DNA from: JANOMH01 sp031422295
GTDB lineage: Bacteria > Pseudomonadota > Alphaproteobacteria > Rhodobacterales > Rhodobacteraceae
DNA: 54,148 nt
Direction: 5' to 3'
NCBI GenBank assembly: GCA_031422295.1
Contig: JANOQM010000097.1
Span: 1 to 54,148, forward strand
The notes beneath the pieces were generated by a model. That model made no database searches. It was not told the DNA's origin and was given only the letters and a program-made list of their open reading frames with translations. Positions within the stretch are counted from its first letter, which is position 1; each line of letters begins with the position of its first letter. The translations under genes and the position numbers were made by a program. Of this stretch, positions 50,202 through 54,148 are shown piece by piece.

Positions 50202-51194
50202 ATGGAACAGTTTTTGATGGCCGCCGCCACTATTATCGTGGGCGTGGTCGGGTGCATCGGGTATTTTTTCCTGTCAAACAGTATTCTTGACAGCGTTTAC
50301 CCGGCGCGTGGCCCGAATGCCGGTGCCAATATCAATCGCGCCAACCAAATCCGGCCCTGGCTGTTTCTGTTCCCGGCGCTGATCTTGCTGACCGTGTATC
50401 TTGTTTATCCGGTCTTCGTGTCGATCTGGCTGGCTTTCATGGATGCCGATGGCGAAAAATTTGTCGGCCTTGATAACTTTGTCTGGATGGTCGGCGACGT
50501 CAAATTCCGCGAATCCATGATCAACAACATGCTGTGGCTGATCATCGTGCCGACGCTGTCGACCCTGATGGGTCTGATCGCCGCCGCAGTAACCGACCGA
50601 ATCCGCTGGGGCAATATCGCCAAAGCGATGATATTCATGCCGATGGCCATTTCGATGATCGGTGCCGCCGTCATCTGGAAACTGGTCTACGAATTTCGTG
50701 ATGCAGATCAGGCGCAGATCGGCATTCTGAATTCCATCGCTGTGGGTCTGGGCGGCGAGCCGCAGACATGGCTGACCGTGCCCTATTGGAACAGCCTGCT
50801 GCTGATGATCGTGCTGATCTGGGTGCAGACCGGGTTTGCCATGGTGATCCTGTCCGCCGCCCTGCGCGGTATCCCCGAAGAAACCATCGAGGCCGCGATT
50901 ATTGACGGGGCCACGCCATTTCAGGTGTTCATGAAGATCAAGGTGCCGCAAATCTGGGGTACGATATTGGTGGTCTGGACCACGATCACCATCACCGTGC
51001 TGAAGGTGTTTGACGTGGTTTATGCGATGACCAATGGCCAATGGGGCAGTCAGGTGCTGGCCAACCTCATGTATGACTGGATGTTCCGCGCCAATGATTC
51101 CGGCCGCGCGTCGGCAGTGGCTTTGGTCATCATGTTGCTGGTGACCCCGGTGATGATCTGGAACATTCGCAACGCCCGCAAGGAGATGCGTTAA
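50202..51194 (+). CDS. aglF: Alpha-glucoside ABC transporter permease
   Basis: The 330-residue inner-membrane protein starts with an N-terminal helix (FLMAAATIIVGVVGCIGYFFL) and has the MalF-type core: QIRPWLFLFPALILLTVYLVYPVFVSIWLAF and the cytoplasmic EAA loop ETIEAAIIDGATPFQVFMKIKVPQIWG (about 228-254). It forms the channel with AglG. It follows GGGGGG at 50190 and ends 1 bp before aglG. Confidence 0.94.
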   Translation: MEQFLMAAATIIVGVVGCIGYFFLSNSILDSVYPARGPNAGANINRANQIRPWLFLFPALILLTVYLVYPVFVSIWLAFMDADGEKFVGLDNFVWMVGDVKFRESMINNMLWLIIVPTLSTLMGLIAAAVTDRIRWGNIAKAMIFMPMAISMIGAAVIWKLVYEFRDADQAQIGILNSIAVGLGGEPQTWLTVPYWNSLLLMIVLIWVQTGFAMVILSAALRGIPEETIEAAIIDGATPFQVFMKIKVPQIWGTILVVWTTITITVLKVFDVVYAMTNGQWGSQVLANLMYDWMFRANDSGRASAVALVIMLLVTPVMIWNIRNARKEMR

Positions 51195-51195
51195 G

Positions 51196-52329
51196 ATGGA
51201 TAATATTGCCGGCACCAAATCCAGTCTGGTCTGGGTGGTCAACCTGACCGCCGTTTTTCTGGTCGTCCTGTGGCTGTTGCCCACCCTTGGGCTGTTCGTC
51301 TCATCTTTCCGTGACCGTGACCAGATTTCCGCCTCGGGCTGGTGGAAGGCGTTGTTTCCTGCCGAACAATCCGAACAATACCGGGCCGGTGACCCGGCAA
51401 GTGCGGTCCAGGTTGACGGGTTGTTCGTGATCGAAGGTAATGTATTCGAAGAAGGGTCCGGCGGCACGGTCAGCGCCTTTGGCACAACCTCACTGGACCC
51501 TGCAGCCACGGCTGCCGGCGAAACCGCGCTGACATCGGACGGCTATGCGCTGACAGTGAACAGCGACGGCAGCTATAAACTGACCTCTGAAACTGCGTTT
51601 GAAGGCACCCGTGGCGAACGGTTGTTTGTCACCACATCCACCCCGGCCCGCCTGACCACCGAAAACTATACCCGCGTGCTGGGGGCCGAAGGCATCGGCC
51701 GGTCATTTCTGAACACCCTGACAGTGACCATTCCGGCCACGATCATTCCCATTCTGGTTGCGGCCTTTGCGGCCTATGCATTGGCTTGGATGGAATTTCC
51801 GGGCCGGGCGCTGCTGATTGCTATCGTTGTGGGCCTGCTGGTGGTGCCGCTGCAACTGTCGCTGATCCCACTGCTGAAATTGCACAACAATCTGGGGATT
51901 GGCAAAAGCTACATCGGCATCTGGCTGGCGCATACCGGGTTCGGGCTGCCGCTGGCGATCTATCTGCTGCGCAACTATATGGTTGGCCTGCCGCGTGAAA
52001 TTATTGAAAGCGCGCGGGTGGACGGGGCCACGGATTTTCAGATTTTCCTGAAAATCATCCTGCCACTGTCGTTCCCGGCGCTCGCCTCATTCGCAATCTT
52101 CCAGTTTTTGTGGACATGGAATGACCTGCTGGTCGCCCTCGTGTTCCTTGGCAACAGTGAGGATCAGCTGGTGATGACCGGGCGTTTGTCCGGCTTGATG
52201 GGGTCGCGCGGCGGCGATTGGGAGATTTTGGCAACGGCGGCGTTTATTTCCATCGCAGTGCCGTTGGTCGTGTTCTTTGCGATGCAGAAATATCTGGTGC
52301 GCGGGCTGTTGGCCGGGTCGGTGAAATAA
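51196..52329 (+). CDS. aglG: Alpha-glucoside ABC transporter permease
   Basis: The 377-residue MalG-type permease has helix 1 (WVVNLTAVFLVVLWLLPTLGLFVSSF), a long periplasmic region (about 40-165), and the EAA loop EIIESARVDGATDFQIFLKIILP near residue 270-292. The periplasmic region contains a beta-rich stretch TSDGYALTVNSDGSYKLTS, longer than in MalG. It contacts AglK through the EAA loop and completes the transmembrane core with AglF. Confidence 0.93.
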   Translation: MDNIAGTKSSLVWVVNLTAVFLVVLWLLPTLGLFVSSFRDRDQISASGWWKALFPAEQSEQYRAGDPASAVQVDGLFVIEGNVFEEGSGGTVSAFGTTSLDPAATAAGETALTSDGYALTVNSDGSYKLTSETAFEGTRGERLFVTTSTPARLTTENYTRVLGAEGIGRSFLNTLTVTIPATIIPILVAAFAAYALAWMEFPGRALLIAIVVGLLVVPLQLSLIPLLKLHNNLGIGKSYIGIWLAHTGFGLPLAIYLLRNYMVGLPREIIESARVDGATDFQIFLKIILPLSFPALASFAIFQFLWTWNDLLVALVFLGNSEDQLVMTGRLSGLMGSRGGDWEILATAAFISIAVPLVVFFAMQKYLVRGLLAGSVK

Positions 52330-52331
52330 GG

Positions 52332-53978
52332 ATGACATCGGCCGTGGCACCTTTGGCTCAAATCGCTGTTGACCGGGATTGGTGGCGCGGCGCGGTGATC
52401 TATCAGATCTACCCGCGCAGCTATCAGGACAGCAACGGTGACGGCATCGGTGATCTGCGCGGGATCGTGCAGCGCCTGCCTTATATTGCCAGCCTTGGTG
52501 TCGATGCGATCTGGATCAGCCCGTTCTTTACCTCGCCGATGAAGGATTTCGGCTATGACGTCAGCGATTATTGCGACGTTGACCCGATGTTCGGGACCTT
52601 GGCCGATTTTGACGCCGTGGTGCAAACCGCGCACCGGCTGGGCCTGCGGGTGATGATTGATCTGGTGCTGTCGCATACCAGCGATGCGCACCCGTGGTTC
52701 AAACAAAGCAAACAGGATAAAACCAACCCCAGGGCCAATTGGTTTGTCTGGGCTGATGCCAAACCTGACGGCACCCCGCCGAACAACTGGCTAAGCGTTT
52801 TTGGTGGATCAGCATGGGCGTGGGATGGCAAGCGGATGCAGTATTTCCTGCATAATTTCCTGACCTCGCAACCCGACCTGAACTTTCACGAACCCGCCGT
52901 CCAGGAGGCGCTGCTGGATGTAGAACGGTTCTGGCTGAAGCGCGGTGTCGACGGGTTTCGGCTGGATACGATCAATTTCTACTTCGCTGACAAACTGCTG
53001 CGCGACAATCCGGCGCTGCCACCGGAAATGCGCAACAACACCATCGCACCATCCGTCAATCCCTATAACTGGCAGGATCATATCCATTCGAAAAACCAGC
53101 CGGAAAACCTTGAGTTTCTGCGCAAATTCCGGGCCGAACTGGAACCTTATGGTGCCGCCGCCGTGGGCGAGGTCGGCGACGCGCAGCGCGGGCTTGAGAT
53201 TATGGCCGAATACACGTCGGGCGGCGACAAGGTGCAGATGTGCTATCCGTTCGAGCTGTTACAGCCGACCCGCGCCACAGCCCCAATGCTGCAAACCGTG
53301 TTTGAACGGTTGACCGCCGCTGCCCCCGATGCCTGGCCCTGCTGGTCATATTCCAATCATGACACAGTCCGCCATGTGACCCGCTGGGGTCTGACACCCG
53401 AGGCGACCCGGCTGTTTGCTACCCTGCTGATCTGCCTGCGCGGCTCGGTCTGCCTGTATCAGGGCGAAGAATTGGGTCTGGCCGAGGCGGATGTTGCCTT
53501 TGAGGACCTGCAAGATCCCTATGGCATCCAGTTTTGGCCCGAATTCAAGGGCCGTGACGGCTGTCGCACCCCGATGGTCTGGGAGGTGTCCAACCAAAGC
53601 AGCGGGTTCACTACCGGCAAACCGTGGTTACCGGTCCCGCCGGAACATATGGCGCAATCCGTGGCCGCCCAAGAGGCTGACCCCGGTGCCATGCTGGCGC
53701 ATTACCGGCGGGTGATTGCCCTGCGCAAGGCGCATCCGGCACTGATCCGGGGCGCGCAAGGACCGGTGCATGCCGACGGCTCGGTGGTGTCATTTACCCG
53801 GACCGAAGGCGGGCAAACGCTGTTTTGCGCCTTTAATCTTGGCGATGCGGCGGCTGTAATCCACCTGCCTGTTGGCGAATGGACGCTGCTTGACGCCGCA
53901 TTGGCCAGTGCGGAACCAGACGCGAGTGGCGCTGTGAAACTCGGCCCCTGGCAGGCCTGTCTATTGCAAAAACGATAG
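52332..53978 (+). CDS. aglA: Alpha-glucosidase (GH13)
   Basis: The 548-residue cytoplasmic enzyme has the GH13 motifs: YPRSYQDSNGDGIGDLRGI, nucleophile D212 in DGFRLDTINFYF, acid/base E280 in AVGEVGDA and D344 in YSNHDTV. QGEELGLAEADV is typical of oligo-alpha-glucosidases. It hydrolyses imported alpha-glucosides to glucose and the partner sugar. Its start is 2 bp after the aglG stop, with AAGG upstream. It has no signal peptide, as expected for the Agl pathway. Confidence 0.94.
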   Translation: MTSAVAPLAQIAVDRDWWRGAVIYQIYPRSYQDSNGDGIGDLRGIVQRLPYIASLGVDAIWISPFFTSPMKDFGYDVSDYCDVDPMFGTLADFDAVVQTAHRLGLRVMIDLVLSHTSDAHPWFKQSKQDKTNPRANWFVWADAKPDGTPPNNWLSVFGGSAWAWDGKRMQYFLHNFLTSQPDLNFHEPAVQEALLDVERFWLKRGVDGFRLDTINFYFADKLLRDNPALPPEMRNNTIAPSVNPYNWQDHIHSKNQPENLEFLRKFRAELEPYGAAAVGEVGDAQRGLEIMAEYTSGGDKVQMCYPFELLQPTRATAPMLQTVFERLTAAAPDAWPCWSYSNHDTVRHVTRWGLTPEATRLFATLLICLRGSVCLYQGEELGLAEADVAFEDLQDPYGIQFWPEFKGRDGCRTPMVWEVSNQSSGFTTGKPWLPVPPEHMAQSVAAQEADPGAMLAHYRRVIALRKAHPALIRGAQGPVHADGSVVSFTRTEGGQTLFCAFNLGDAAAVIHLPVGEWTLLDAALASAEPDASGAVKLGPWQACLLQKR

Positions 53979-54007
53979 CTGATTTTGACGAATAAGGGAG
54001 AGATGCG

Positions 54008-54148
54008 ATGGCCGATCTGAAACTGACCAATATCGCCAAGAATTATGGCGGGACGGTTGATGTGCTCAAAAACATCAATCTGGACATCAAAAAGGGTGAA
54101 CTGGTCGTGTTCGTCGGCCCGTCCGGCTGTGGCAAATCCACCCTCTTG
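54008..54148 (+). CDS. aglK: Alpha-glucoside ABC transporter ATP-binding protein, N-terminal part
   Basis: The first 47 codons of an MalK-type ATPase are present, starting MADLKLTNIAKNYGG and ending with the Walker A motif GPSGCGKSTLL at the window edge. The signature and Walker B regions are outside. GGGAGAG precedes the start. It powers AglFG. Confidence 0.92.
   Translation, partial: MADLKLTNIAKNYGGTVDVLKNINLDIKKGELVVFVGPSGCGKSTLL

Noticed and set aside
50274..51509. Long minus-strand frame of 411 codons opposite aglF and aglG
   Set aside because: It is the mirror of strong permease genes and is full of His, Asp and Gln without any domain; GC-rich codon bias causes such shadows.

Overview
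The window looks like a chromosomal segment of a marine-type Rhodobacteraceae (Roseobacter-group alphaproteobacterium). The basis is the GC-rich coding style and several gene sets typical of that family: a DUF2794 protein, an MbfA-type ferritin/VIT iron protein behind an ICE-like Irr box, a TakP-type TRAP transporter, glutathione-dependent formaldehyde enzymes and an aglEFGAK alpha-glucoside locus. No rRNA, tRNA or CRISPR array was seen.

Layout. 0-0.4 kb: the 5' end of an IS5-family transposase and its IS end, next to a truncated host gene. 0.5-9.3 kb: MFS transporter, MuiA-like protein, TPR protein, a minus-strand carbonic anhydrase-sbtA-sbtB bicarbonate module, an M17 aminopeptidase coupled to an NlpC/P60 hydrolase, and DUF2794. 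9.4-9.55 kb: a very strong hairpin plus terminator, possibly a small RNA. 9.6-17 kb: I78-like lipoprotein, glutathione-dependent formaldehyde dehydrogenase, serine hydrolase, then a repeat-rich stretch around DUF2332, a TetR regulator and a small secreted protein, with mbfA, a nitroreductase and a secreted protein on the other strand. 17.3-20.5 kb: TRAP transporter takP-takM-takQ. 20.7-23.7 kb: AEC transporter, S-formylglutathione hydrolase, YaiI protein, DMT transporter.

23.8-25.6 kb: a complete 1,851-bp IS1595-family element with matched ends, an 8-bp target duplication and a passenger gene with a HEPN-like motif. 25.75-29.9 kb: five overlapping genes (DMT transporter, HAD phosphatase, ornithine cyclodeaminase-like, PhyH dioxygenase, alpha/beta hydrolase) that look like one uncharacterised metabolic operon. 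29.9-41.8 kb: MFS, GNAT, zapE, gabT, a luciferase-like monooxygenase, a secreted protein with folC and accD, a cytochrome b/molybdopterin oxidoreductase pair, a frameshifted secreted-protein gene and another DMT transporter.

42.0-47.4 kb is the most unusual part. A SARP-like/TolB-like/TPR regulator is followed by a vanadium-haloperoxidase/PAP2-fold protein with ten N-terminal His-Gly-Leu repeats, and then by a leaderless subtilisin-family protease. The three are in one direction with very small gaps. 47.4 kb to the end is the alpha-glucoside locus: a divergent LacI repressor with two near-identical operators, binding protein, two permeases, alpha-glucosidase and the start of the ATPase.

Small repeats recur between genes: five copies of a palindrome beginning GTA(A/G)GGTGGGT, two copies of a 31-bp element containing CCTCCGCCGGAGG, and an inverted pair of about 75-bp elements. 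Several of them supply the stop codon of a neighbouring gene.
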